From Cognatishimia activa (GTDB lineage Bacteria; Pseudomonadota; Alphaproteobacteria; Rhodobacterales; Rhodobacteraceae): a DNA stretch of 64,000 nucleotides. Location: the NCBI RefSeq assembly GCF_001458335.1, contig NZ_CYTO01000007.1, positions 40,819-104,818 on the forward strand. The letters run 5' to 3'. A program made the translations under genes and the position numbers. Of the stretch, positions 53,796 to 62,577 are shown piece after piece (within the stretch, counting starts at the first letter, position 1; every line of letters begins with the position of its first letter). The notes under the pieces are model-generated. The model saw only the letters and a list, made by a program, of their open reading frames with translations, had not been told where the DNA came from and did not search any database.

Positions 53796-55058
53796 CTATT
53801 CTGACAAACCCAGCCGCACCAAAATTGCATCACGAGCAACCGATGTCACTGCGCCGCCACCTTGAACACACCGCTTTGCACGATCCAACATCGCCTGACC
53901 AACCAATCGGTCCATTAAAGGAGCGACCTGTTCGGCTAGCTCGTTTGCGGATTGGGCAACCAAACGTCCCTGAACCGCATCCAACTGAGCAAAGATATCT
54001 GAAAAGTTGCCGGTGTGTGGCCCGGTCACGACGTTCGAACCAAGCAAGATTGGTTCAAACGGGTTATGCCCGCCAATCGGGGTCAAGCTGCCTCCCACAA
54101 AACTGATAGGGGCCGCTCGGTACCAAAGGCCGAGTTCCCCCAAAGTATCTGCAACATAGACATCTGCATCGTCCGTCAGCGTGTCACCCAATGACCGGCG
54201 CGCCACATTAAATCCCGCGTCGACAGCCAATTTCGCAACCTCGGAGCCGCGTTCAGGATGGCGCGGAACGAGGATGAGGAGTGTGTCCGACGCAAAAAGG
54301 CGATGAGCATCCAAAACAATTTGGTCTTCGCCCGGGTGCGTTGAAGCCGCCAACCAGAGTTTGCGTGTCTTCAGTATCTTGAGCAACTCGTCCGAATCCG
54401 AAACCGCTGGCAGCGCAGGGGCGAGTTCTGATTTCAGGGACCCTGTCAGCATACGCCGGTCTTTTTTGACCCCAATGCTTTGCAGAAGATCATCGGTCGC
54501 CTGATCCTGGACCAAGATTTGGTCGAACATTTCAAACAATCGCACCGCGGCTTTACGTGCCATGCGCCATCGGTTCAGAGTTTGTCCAGAAACCCTTGCG
54601 TTCAGAAGCATCATCGGGATGTTGCGTTTCTTGGTTTCCACCAGCATGCGCGGCCAGATCTCACTCTCGACCCAAATTGCCATGTCCGGTTGCCAATGGT
54701 CCAAAAAGCGTCGCGTTGACCGCACTGTATCGACCGGCGCGAACTGGTGAATCGCACCGGGTGGCAGGTCTCGATCCATCAACTCCGCGGAGGTGACGGT
54801 GCCGCTTGTCACCAGGATGGTGAGGTCCTCGCGCTCCGCAAGCAATGCAGGGATCAGGCCAAGCAAAGACTGGGTTTCGCCAACACTAGCAGCGTGCATC
54901 CAAATCAGTTTGCCTTCTGGTCGCTCTTGAGTGGCAATGCCAAATCGTTCGGGATAACGAGTCGCATGTTCCTTACCCGATTTGAGACGTCGCATGACTG
55001 CGAAACGGTAGACCGGCTGCAGTATTCGGGTCAGCCCCAAATAAGCTCGCAATATCAT
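53796..55058 (-). CDS. waaA: 3-deoxy-D-manno-octulosonic acid (Kdo) transferase
   Basis: A 420-residue WaaA/KdtA-type GT-B enzyme that adds Kdo to lipid A precursor at the inner membrane. Key segments: LIWMHAASVGETQSLLGLIP, MAIWVESEIWPRMLVETKKR, WLAASTHPGEDQIVLDAHRL and the sugar-nucleotide motif FVGGSLTPIGGHNPFEPILL. The ATG at 55058 is used; a TTG 15 bases upstream is possible. Downstream of lpxL in the same direction, making a lipid A/core module. Confidence 0.93.
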   Translation of the reverse strand: MILRAYLGLTRILQPVYRFAVMRRLKSGKEHATRYPERFGIATQERPEGKLIWMHAASVGETQSLLGLIPALLAEREDLTILVTSGTVTSAELMDRDLPPGAIHQFAPVDTVRSTRRFLDHWQPDMAIWVESEIWPRMLVETKKRNIPMMLLNARVSGQTLNRWRMARKAAVRLFEMFDQILVQDQATDDLLQSIGVKKDRRMLTGSLKSELAPALPAVSDSDELLKILKTRKLWLAASTHPGEDQIVLDAHRLFASDTLLILVPRHPERGSEVAKLAVDAGFNVARRSLGDTLTDDADVYVADTLGELGLWYRAAPISFVGGSLTPIGGHNPFEPILLGSNVVTGPHTGNFSDIFAQLDAVQGRLVAQSANELAEQVAPLMDRLVGQAMLDRAKRCVQGGGAVTSVARDAILVRLGLSE

Positions 55059-55160
55059 TGATCCGTCCGCCAATTGCCCGACCCATTCACTCCCAATCGC
55101 GCTTTCCGCTTACCTGCGATGTTGGCAGCTGTCGAGCCATGTGAGACGTCAAATCGCGTG

Positions 55161-56063
55161 TTAAGGCGTTTTGGCATTATGGATTGGCTTCCAGCGGCGG
55201 TGAAACCAGAACCACTGATCCATATTCTCGCGCACATGACGCTCCAGAATATCGTTATAGGCCTGAGTCATCGCTTCGGGCGTTCCAGACGGGATCGGCT
55301 CTTCAATAATCGCCTCAAAGGAAATACCATCTTCTTGACGCACGGCGAAACACGGCACCAACAAAGCATCATATTTCTCAGCCATCTCCGCCATAGACAC
55401 TGCAGTCCACGCCGGATGTCCAAAGAACCTCAGCTCTTCGCCAGAGCCAGCGCGTACGTCGATCAAAGCCGCCAAAGAGCCGCCCTTTTTGAGGTGGCGC
55501 AGCATCTGGCCCAACCCTTTGCGTCCTCGTTCAAAAAGTGGTGTGCCGATGGTGGAAATGTTGTTCACGTAATAGTCGTGGAACAATGGATTGTTCATAC
55601 GGCGGTAGAGACCGCCAACATCCAAGCCTCGCGCAATCAAAGCCGCCCGGATGACATCGTAGTTCCCAAAATGGCCAGAGACAAAAATGATTGATTTGCC
55701 CGACACGCGCGCTTCATCAATCGCAGCGACTCCGGGTCCGCTAAGTTCAATTTGACGCGCTCTCGGAGCAAAGTCATTTGGTGAGAATAATTCAGCCAAG
55801 GTCCGGCCAATATTGTTTGACGTGCGTCCGACCAGTGCCTTGCGCTGCGCTTCAGGGATTTCTGGAACGACCAGTTCAAGGTTTTCCTGCACACGGCGAC
55901 TATACCCAGCAAGCGGCGCGATCACATGCTGCATCACCCGCCCCATAGCAGCAATGCGTACACGATAAGGCATCGCATGGATCACCGACAGAATGATGCG
56001 AATGATGCCATATTCGATGCGTTCAAGCACTGTTGGAGCTTTGGATTTCTTTGCCTTTGCCAT
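55161..56063 (-). CDS. lpxL: Lipid A biosynthesis lauroyl acyltransferase family
   Basis: A 300-residue LpxL/HtrB-family acyltransferase that adds a secondary acyl chain to Kdo2-lipid IVA. The HX4D catalytic motif is GHFGNYD; further conserved segments are GLYRRMNNPLF, GSLAALIDVRAGSGE and MDQWFWFHRRWKP at the end. One hydrophobic helix near the N-terminus (GIIRIILSVIHAMPYRVRIA) anchors it in the membrane. It precedes waaA by about 100 bp. A TATAAT box on the minus strand at 56114-56119 may belong to its promoter, though a matching -35 was not seen. Confidence 0.9.
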   Translation of the reverse strand: MAKAKKSKAPTVLERIEYGIIRIILSVIHAMPYRVRIAAMGRVMQHVIAPLAGYSRRVQENLELVVPEIPEAQRKALVGRTSNNIGRTLAELFSPNDFAPRARQIELSGPGVAAIDEARVSGKSIIFVSGHFGNYDVIRAALIARGLDVGGLYRRMNNPLFHDYYVNNISTIGTPLFERGRKGLGQMLRHLKKGGSLAALIDVRAGSGEELRFFGHPAWTAVSMAEMAEKYDALLVPCFAVRQEDGISFEAIIEEPIPSGTPEAMTQAYNDILERHVRENMDQWFWFHRRWKPIHNAKTP

Positions 56064-56125
56064 GGGCTGGACTTATCCCTCAACAAGACAAATTTTAAAA
56101 GGGGGTCACATTCATTATAGCATGT

Positions 56126-56152
56126 CCCGTCGCGTCCGAGGACGCGAACGGG
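56126..56152. terminator. Hairpin between galU and lpxL
   Basis: CCCG (56126-56129) with CGGG (56149-56152) and CGCGTC (56131-56136) with GACGCG (56141-56146) form one long stem 40 bp after the galU stop. A T-run exists only on the plus-strand side (CTTTTG), so termination of galU is possible but unproven. Confidence 0.4.
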
Positions 56153-56829
56153 CTTTTGATGGTTCGCAAACTGCAATCAACAGGAGCTGCCCGTTATTCG
56201 GCAGCCTGTTGTGTCAAAGCGATCTCTTGCAAGTACTGAGAAAGCTCATCCCGCAGATCGTCACGCGCAAGCCCAAACGATACAGTTGCCTGTAGGAATC
56301 CAGCCTTTGACCCACAATCAAAACGCTGACCACGGAAACGGTAGCCATAGACGCCTTCGCTAGAGTTAATTTGCTTCGCGATTGCGTCGGTCAATTGAAT
56401 TTCGCCACCCGCCCCAGCTTGTGTTGTGTCTAAATTGTCCAAAACATTTGGGGAAAGAATATACCGACCAATAACCGCCAAATTTGACGGTGCGGTACCT
56501 TCGGCTGGTTTTTCAACCATACCTTTCACAGACACCATTGAACCGTGATCTTCTTTTACGTCCAGAATACCATAGGAGGACGCTTTAGCAACAGGCACTT
56601 CCATTGCAGCTACCATGTTACCGCCGGTTTCCTCATAGGCTTCGACCATCTGTTGAAGGCATGGAGTTTCCGCTGCAATCACATCGTCAGGCAAAAGGAC
56701 AGCAACAGGCTCGTCACCAATCAAGCGACGTGCGCACCAGACAGCGTGCCCCAAACCTTTAGCTTTGTGCTGACGCACATAGGCGACCGCTCCCGACTCC
56801 ATGTTGGTGTCCTTAAGAGTTTTAAGAAG

Positions 56830-56859
56830 TGAATAGCCCCTAGAATTGTAGACGCCTTC
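56830..56859 (+). repeat. Left terminal inverted repeat of the IS
   Basis: Outer 14 bp are identical to the right end (58038-58051 reversed), followed by five variable positions and then TAGACGCCTTC, again shared. The target duplication AAG lies just outside on both sides. Confidence 0.92.
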
Positions 56860-56888
56860 TGCCCTAATTTTGAGGACAGGAGGTCACT

Positions 56889-57158
56889 ATGGGGAAGCCA
56901 AATTTTAGCGATGAGTTTAAGCGCGATGCGGTGCATCAAATTACCGTTCGGGGATATGCTGTTCGGGAAGTTTCTGAGCGTTTAGGTGTTAGTACACACT
57001 CGCTGTATCAATGGATGAAGAAGTTTCCGGCGAAGATTAATCCGTCATCGGATTCTGATGCCGAAGTTCGCAGGCTTAAGAGAGAACTGGCGCGTGTGAC
57101 GGAGGAACGTGACATCCTAAAAAAGGCCGCCACGTACTTCGCGAAGAATGCAAAGTGA
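56889..57158 (+). CDS. IS3-family transposase OrfA
   Basis: An 89-residue HTH protein (FSDEFKRDAVHQITVRGYAV, then VSERLGVSTHSLYQWMKKF) with a leucine-zipper-like C-terminus (VRRLKRELARVTEERDILKK). AGGAGG precedes the ATG. A slippery A-AAA-AAG at 57119-57125 in the OrfA frame would move ribosomes into the OrfB frame, giving the OrfAB fusion that is the active transposase of this family. Confidence 0.93.
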   Translation: MGKPNFSDEFKRDAVHQITVRGYAVREVSERLGVSTHSLYQWMKKFPAKINPSSDSDAEVRRLKRELARVTEERDILKKAATYFAKNAK

Positions 57159-58033
57159 AGTACGGTTTTATCTTGGAGCATAGGGCGCAATTCACAATTC
57201 GGACGATGTGCCGTGTTTTGGGCGTTCATTTCAGCGGGTTTTACGCATGGATTAAAAATCCGTTAAGCCTGCGTGCGATGGAAGATCGGCGCCAAACCAA
57301 GCTGATCGAGAAGGCCTGGCAGGACAGCGGTAAAATTTATGGCTATCGCAAAATCCACGACGATCTCATCGATATGGGTGAAAGCGTGTCTGAGAACCGC
57401 GTGGCCAGACTTGCAAGATTGGCGGGCATTCGCGCCCAAATCGGATACAAAGCCAAGCCAAGCAATCACGGTGGCAAACCATCTGTTGTTGTCGACAACA
57501 CGCTGGATCGCCAGTTCGATGTCGATGCGCCTAATCGCGTCTGGGTAGCTGATATTACATACATCAGAACCCGTGAGGGCTGGCTTTATCTGGCCGTCGT
57601 CATTGATTTGTTTTCGCGACGCGTCGTCGGCTGGGCGACACAGTCAAGACAACCAACTGATTTAGTCATCAAGGCCCTAATAACGGCGCTATGGCGGCGC
57701 AAGCCCTCTGCTGGATTACTTGTCCACACCGATCAAGGATCACAATTCACAAGCAGGGATTGGGCGTCATTTTTACGCGACCATCACATCGTTCATTCCA
57801 TGAGCCGGCGCGGAAATTGTCACGACAATGCGGTTGCCGAAAGCTTCTTCAATTTGTTGAAACGTGAACGTATTCGAAGAAAAACCTACAAAACCCGCGA
57901 AATCGCGCGACAAGACATCTTCGACTACATCGAAATGTTCTACAACCCGAAAAGAAAACATGCCAGAAACGGGATGCTGTCGCCCGTCGATTTTGAAAAC
58001 AGACAGTTAAACGACAAACAAGAAGGCGTCTAG
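57155..58033 (+). CDS. IS3-family transposase OrfB (DDE integrase)
   Basis: A 292-residue rve-domain protein. The catalytic triad is seen in VWVADITYIR, LLVHTDQGSQFTS and NAVAESFFNLLKRE. The N-terminal HTH_21 part includes DSGKIYGYRKIHDDLIDMG. A GTG start at 57155 overlaps the OrfA stop, but the frame is open upstream to the slippery site, so production as OrfAB by -1 frameshifting is likely. Intact with no visible damage. Confidence 0.94.
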   Translation: MKYGFILEHRAQFTIRTMCRVLGVHFSGFYAWIKNPLSLRAMEDRRQTKLIEKAWQDSGKIYGYRKIHDDLIDMGESVSENRVARLARLAGIRAQIGYKAKPSNHGGKPSVVVDNTLDRQFDVDAPNRVWVADITYIRTREGWLYLAVVIDLFSRRVVGWATQSRQPTDLVIKALITALWRRKPSAGLLVHTDQGSQFTSRDWASFLRDHHIVHSMSRRGNCHDNAVAESFFNLLKRERIRRKTYKTREIARQDIFDYIEMFYNPKRKHARNGMLSPVDFENRQLNDKQEGV

Positions 58034-58051
58034 GAAACTAGGGGCTATTCA
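58022..58051 (-). repeat. Right terminal inverted repeat of the IS
   Basis: Reads inward as the mirror of the left end; CTAGGGGCTATTCA closes the element at 58051. OrfB stops at 58033, inside this repeat. Confidence 0.92.
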
Positions 58052-58508
58052 AAGAGCTGTTTTGCCTTTGGCTTCAAGGCTCGCCTCCAGTTGCGGTGCG
58101 TGATCAAAATAATCCTCAAGAGCCCCTTTGCCGCGTGACGTCACGAAGATGAATTCCGTAATACCTGCCGCGCGCGCCTCATCAATCGCGTATTGGATCA
58201 GTGGCCGATCCACCAAAGTCATAATTTCCTTCGGAACCGATTTTGTTGCAGGCAGGAACCGAGTTCCCATTCCGGCAACTGGGAAAATCGCTTTTGTGAC
58301 TTTTCTATTCATAAAACCTTACCTTTTGAGCAGACTTCTAACATTTTTTTCAAAAACTTTGTACGCTTTAGACCGTAACACCTAGTTGACGCGATTTCGT
58401 TTCTGTCTCTATCTCGAGTTTTGCCTAAATTTTCAACGCTTCCTCTGATCATCCGGTCATACTCAAGTACATTTGGTTGGGATATATCCCTTTCGGATTA
58501 GCCAAAGC

Positions 58509-59414
58509 TTAAAATTTAGGCGATTTTACGGCAAATCGTTGCACGCGCGTCGGGTGTGCCCTTCCGAAACCAATATCTGCAAACCCACGCCAATTCCCAT
58601 AAGCCCGCGCCTTTCGATCAATCCATGGTTCTGAACCAAAGGACTTGATCAAGTTAGCCAGAACATTTTTCGCCACCAGCCGCAGCCCATAACTCGTGCG
58701 CAGCGATCCTTTCTTCCAAAGGTACCAAACATTCACAACTTGACTGTAACCCAGCCGAACACCTGACGTCTCTCTGCCCAAAGGCGTCCCCAAATGAACG
58801 CCGACGAGCCTGTCGCTTTGAAGCTTCTTGCCAGGCAACCGCATGGAGAAATCCACATCTTCCTGCCATCCATAAAGCGGCAGATTTTCATCAAACCGAG
58901 TATCACCAATCGCCGCGCACCGAAGCGCCATATTACAACCGTAGAGACTGGCGACGGCCACTCCATGCGAAGGTGCTGACCCAAGAATTTCAGAGCGTTC
59001 ATGGGCCAATAGCATTTCTTCTGCCACCGGCCGATCGATCCCGCCGTGTGTTATACCATCCGCCAGCAGCTTACCGGTGATCCCTACGACGTCTGGATTG
59101 GTCCGAAACACGTTTTGAATTGCATCAAGCGCGGTCTTTGAGGGCAAGTAGTCATCATCCATGAAAAAAATAAAATCACTTCTTTCCTTCAACGCGTCGA
59201 GCGCGGCGTTCCGTTGCCGGGTCAGCCCCTTGGCACTGTAGCGAACAGAGATTTTGAGCGAGCACCCCTCAAAATCAAAATCTGGCAGATCGCTTTCGTT
59301 GCACACCACCAACAACACATCACTTGGACACGTCGTCTGACGCTCAAGGACCCTTAATGTATGTCGCAAGATTTCAGGGCGGCCCACAGAACAAATCGCG
59401 ATGGCTATGCGCAT
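58509..59414 (-). CDS. Glycosyltransferase family 2
   Basis: A 301-residue GT-A fold enzyme. IAIAICSVGRPEILRHTLRV starts the nucleotide-binding fold, FIFFMDDDYLPSKTAL holds the DXD-type metal site, and YGWQEDVDFSMRL contains the ED acceptor-side motif usual in GT2 enzymes such as rhamnosyltransferases. ATG 59414 with GGAGA eight bases upstream is chosen. The C-terminal part is basic and probably membrane-associated. It follows the sugar transferase gene by 25 bp and is likely the next step of exopolysaccharide repeat-unit assembly. Donor and acceptor unknown. Confidence 0.85.
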   Translation of the reverse strand: MRIAIAICSVGRPEILRHTLRVLERQTTCPSDVLLVVCNESDLPDFDFEGCSLKISVRYSAKGLTRQRNAALDALKERSDFIFFMDDDYLPSKTALDAIQNVFRTNPDVVGITGKLLADGITHGGIDRPVAEEMLLAHERSEILGSAPSHGVAVASLYGCNMALRCAAIGDTRFDENLPLYGWQEDVDFSMRLPGKKLQSDRLVGVHLGTPLGRETSGVRLGYSQVVNVWYLWKKGSLRTSYGLRLVAKNVLANLIKSFGSEPWIDRKARAYGNWRGFADIGFGRAHPTRVQRFAVKSPKF

Positions 59415-59439
59415 AGACGTTTCTCCATTTCCAAAAGAC

Positions 59440-60117
59440 TCAAATGCCATTCGGCTGAACAACCAGCCGCAAAGTGCGCCACAAGATCATCACATCGACC
59501 TTCAACGAACGGATTTCTAAATACCGCGCATCCAATTGAATGCGCTCTTGATAGCTCACTGAATTCCGCCCAGAGATTTGCCAAAGTCCGGTAATACCTG
59601 GACGCATCGCCTCATAGATTTGCCGGCTCGACGCGTAGTTTGCGAGCTCGTCAAGTGGCACCGGGCGCGGTCCAACAAGGCTCATTTCCCCGCGAAGAAC
59701 ATTCCAAAGCTGTGGCAGCTCATCCAAACTGGTTTGCCGCAAGAACCGACCAATCCGAGTGATCCTTGGGTCGTTCTCAAGTTTTCTTTTCGTGCGCCAT
59801 TGCGACTGCAGCGCTGGATCATTTGATAGGATAGCCCCCAATTGTTCTGGCGCGCCCGGGTTCATGGATCGGATTTTCAGACATTGAAACGGACGCCCCT
59901 TCAGCCCAATTCGCTGATGTAGAAAAAAACCCGGCCCTCCATCCAATCGGACGACGGTCCAGAGCACGAAAACCACAGGCACGATCACCGGCAGTGTCAA
60001 CAGAACAAGAGTGACATCAAAGAAACGCTTAAAACGGGTTATGTACTGCCCCTCATACAGACAAGGATCCGAACGCTCAGTCTCAACAGTCTCTGCCGCC
60101 AAATAGAGATCAGTCAT
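59440..60117 (-). CDS. Undecaprenyl-phosphate sugar-1-phosphate transferase (ExoY/WcaJ-like)
   Basis: A 225-residue bacterial sugar transferase starting exopolysaccharide repeat units on the lipid carrier. One membrane helix (FFDVTLVLLTLPVIVPVVFV) precedes the catalytic domain with GFFLHQRIGLKGRPFQCLKI, NDPRITRIGRFLRQTSLDEL and GPRPVPLDELANYAS, then PGITGLWQISGRNSVSYQER. It is a short form without the N-terminal CoA-binding-like domain. ATG 60117 with AAGGAGA is chosen over the longer frame. Confidence 0.92.
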   Translation of the reverse strand: MTDLYLAAETVETERSDPCLYEGQYITRFKRFFDVTLVLLTLPVIVPVVFVLWTVVRLDGGPGFFLHQRIGLKGRPFQCLKIRSMNPGAPEQLGAILSNDPALQSQWRTKRKLENDPRITRIGRFLRQTSLDELPQLWNVLRGEMSLVGPRPVPLDELANYASSRQIYEAMRPGITGLWQISGRNSVSYQERIQLDARYLEIRSLKVDVMILWRTLRLVVQPNGI

Positions 60118-60320
60118 CTTTTTTTCTCCTTGAAAATTACACCGCTTCAAAAAGGCAAAATGAACCAAACAAAACGCCTCGCTCTGCACGCCGGAAAAGG
60201 CGCACAAAGCGTTGCGCGGACAGATCCGCAGAACGTTTGATTTCTTTAGTATTTTGCTAAAATTGATCTGACTTTAGGGCCGTTAAATTTCGATTAAGCC
60301 GGTCAAAATTTCGCAAATTT

Positions 60321-62441
60321 TTAGTACCCGGGATCGAACCTTTCAGGCACCGCAGAAAATAGAAAACTGATCGGCATGGGCCCGATTTCCGCAAGCGTAT
60401 CCAGAACGTGAATCAGAGCTCTGCGATGGGTTCGGCGATACTGAACAGTCAAGACCACCTCGTCGATCTCGTCGATCCAAGCAGCGATCACCTTCGTCAG
60501 ATCTGAGGCAACAACCAACAAGACATCATGCTCTTCTTTCAAAGCTCTGATCCGCTGGTCAATGGGAGGCGCAGTCTTGTCTTCGCCTGCTAAGTCCAAG
60601 CGGTCATGGGTTGCGAATTCTGCCGTGTCGTTCAGCCAAACCCTCTCCGGGCGTAATGGTGCCTCTTCAATTCCGTCGATCTCCAGAATGCAAACGCGCA
60701 GGTTCTCTGATTGCAGCAAATCCGAGATCGCAAGGTTCACTTCATTGCGAACAGACCCTGCATGAAAGCCGCATAAAAGTACGGTATGACATCCGCCATC
60801 CGAGCTGGCACCCAACCTGATGCAAAGGCGTCGCAACCTGTCCTTGAGCAGACGATTTCGACCGTCTCGGTCCCAAAAAACATCTCCGAGCATTGCCCTT
60901 GTCGGCAACGCCGGTAAATGCGCCAACACCGGAGCACCGGTCACCCGCTCTAACTCGCGTGACGCATTAAAACCTGAGCCCATCGCCTCGAACGCCAGAA
61001 CCAATATAAAACCCAAGCTGGTGCCGATACAAAGCCCAAAGAACCCAATCAGTTTGGGCCTCGGGGCAGACGGGCCCGTTGGCATCTGCGCAGCGGTCAA
61101 GACGCGCGCTTTAGCCCGTTGGATGTCTGCCTGTGCCTGCACCGTGTTTAGACGCGAGGACAACTCCACATAGTTTGCTTTCACAATGTCTCGCTCAGCT
61201 TCCAACTGACTGAGTTCTAACCTCGACTGCGCTGCATCAACACGCAGCACTTCAAGCGCATCGATATCCCGTGCCAAACTTGCTTCCCGCTCAACCAGCA
61301 CAGCCACTTCTGCCCGATGCGACTCGATCAAATGCCCGACCTCAGCCGACATATCTTGCGCAACTAGTTTGAGATCGGTCAGTAGTTTCAGGCGGTCCGG
61401 GTGGTTCTCTCCCGCGCTGATTGCTAAACGCTCCGCATCGTTTTTTAAGGCCTGAGAGCGTGCGCGTAGATCTAAGAAAAGAGCCGAATTTTGGGTCTCC
61501 GCCACCGCAATTGCACCGCCTTCCAGAAGCGTTTCTTCTAAACGCTTTAGACGTGCCGCTTCGGCAACTGTCTCGGCACGCACAATAGCCTGCTCTCGGT
61601 TCAGTTCGGCAACCTGTTGCTCAAGCACAGCGTCGGTCCGGCCATCCGCCGCGAGCCAAGCGCGCTGAAATCTCTGAATCTCTGCTTCTTGTGCCAACAG
61701 CTCGGCACGACGCTGCTCTACCTGAGTTATCAACCACCCTGCCGCCGCCTCGGCAACCTGCCGTCGCTGCCTCACGTCACGATCAATATACTCTGCCAAA
61801 AGTTGGTTCGCGACGTGTGCTGAGATCACCGGATCCGCCGTCGTGACAGATAGCCGGATCACATAGGATTTCCCCAAACGCTCGACATGCGTGCCTTGCA
61901 GCAATGAGACGACCACGTGACGTTGTCGTAGCGTATCTGATGTGACCACTGTCACATCGTCGAGCCGCCTGTCCGAGGATATCAGCGCTTTCCCACGATC
62001 TAGCAGCGCACCCGCTACGCCGTAGGAACGACCTTCAAACCAAGTATTTTCAAACGCATCGAGCCCAATCACGTCAACAACAGACTGCATCGTTTGCTTG
62101 GCCCGCAGCACCGCGACTGCACTTTCAACCACCGCATTCGAAAGCTCTAAATCCTCCACAACGCGCGATTGCGCCGCCACGAAATGATGGGTACGCGGAT
62201 CAAGGATCATCGTGGCTTCAGCGGTATACAGTTCGGTCTGACGCGCCGAAATCGAGAACATGGCGAGCCCCAGGAAGAACCCGCAAGCCAAGATATGCCA
62301 CTTGCGTCGCCAAAGAGACAAAAACACATCCCGCGCTTCGCCCCCCTCAATGTCCGCATAGGAACGCCACTCATCCCGTTCGGCGACCTCTGATCGCGAA
62401 CGTACGTTCCCTTGGTTTCCTGCGCTTCCAATAACAGTCAA
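60321..62441 (-). CDS. Wzc-like chain-length protein with degenerate kinase domain
   Basis: A 706-residue polysaccharide co-polymerase. A Wzz domain (about residues 35-130, first helix WHILACGFFLGLAMFSISAR) is followed by a long coiled coil (about 215-450) and a second helix (LIGFFGLCIGTSLGFILVLA). The C-terminal BY-kinase-like domain lacks its Walker A: where GEGKST is expected, LLCGFHAGSVRNEVNLAISD is found. The tail has no tyrosine cluster (ends ERFDPGY). It probably regulates polymer length without autophosphorylation. The only start is TTG at 62441 with a weak TTAGG upstream. It is divergent from the flippase gene. Confidence 0.82.
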   Translation of the reverse strand: MTVIGSAGNQGNVRSRSEVAERDEWRSYADIEGGEARDVFLSLWRRKWHILACGFFLGLAMFSISARQTELYTAEATMILDPRTHHFVAAQSRVVEDLELSNAVVESAVAVLRAKQTMQSVVDVIGLDAFENTWFEGRSYGVAGALLDRGKALISSDRRLDDVTVVTSDTLRQRHVVVSLLQGTHVERLGKSYVIRLSVTTADPVISAHVANQLLAEYIDRDVRQRRQVAEAAAGWLITQVEQRRAELLAQEAEIQRFQRAWLAADGRTDAVLEQQVAELNREQAIVRAETVAEAARLKRLEETLLEGGAIAVAETQNSALFLDLRARSQALKNDAERLAISAGENHPDRLKLLTDLKLVAQDMSAEVGHLIESHRAEVAVLVEREASLARDIDALEVLRVDAAQSRLELSQLEAERDIVKANYVELSSRLNTVQAQADIQRAKARVLTAAQMPTGPSAPRPKLIGFFGLCIGTSLGFILVLAFEAMGSGFNASRELERVTGAPVLAHLPALPTRAMLGDVFWDRDGRNRLLKDRLRRLCIRLGASSDGGCHTVLLCGFHAGSVRNEVNLAISDLLQSENLRVCILEIDGIEEAPLRPERVWLNDTAEFATHDRLDLAGEDKTAPPIDQRIRALKEEHDVLLVVASDLTKVIAAWIDEIDEVVLTVQYRRTHRRALIHVLDTLAEIGPMPISFLFSAVPERFDPGY

Positions 62442-62577
62442 ATCAAATGCCTAAGATCACCCAGCGACCAAGCCATCGAACGCCATTTGCGACAGCCGGA
62501 GTGAAGGTTTTGTTTACAATTTGATGGGATATCTCAGGAAGTTTTAACAATCTCTTTACGAAAAAGGATTTCTCCGC

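Larger units (their letters stand above)
56830..58051 (+). mobile_element. IS3-family insertion sequence, 1222 bp
   Basis: The element lies between terminal inverted repeats TGAATAGCCCCTAG (left at 56830, right the reverse complement ending at 58051); the similarity extends to about 30 bp with four mismatches. The direct duplication AAG occurs at 56827-56829 and 58052-58054. It carries two overlapping frames, OrfA (HTH) and OrfB (DDE integrase), with a -1 frameshift site, standard for IS3; the sequence looks nearest to the IS51 group but that was not tested. Confidence 0.95.
56194..58312 (-). pseudogene. galU: UTP-glucose-1-phosphate uridylyltransferase, split by an IS element
   Basis: Two halves of one gene flank an insertion sequence. 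The N-terminal part (58055-58312) starts [20 protein letters not shown], the nucleotide-binding loop of GalU, and reads to KGKTAL, where the IS end supplies a TGA. The C-terminal part (56194-56829) resumes in frame with LKTLKDTNMESGAV and ends at QQAAE. Joining them without the IS and one copy of the AAG duplication gives a 297-residue GalU, the normal length, with no other damage. The intact enzyme makes UDP-glucose from glucose-1-phosphate and UTP for exopolysaccharide and LPS. The insertion lies at about residue 86, so neither half should be active. The clean edges point to a recent event. Confidence 0.95.
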
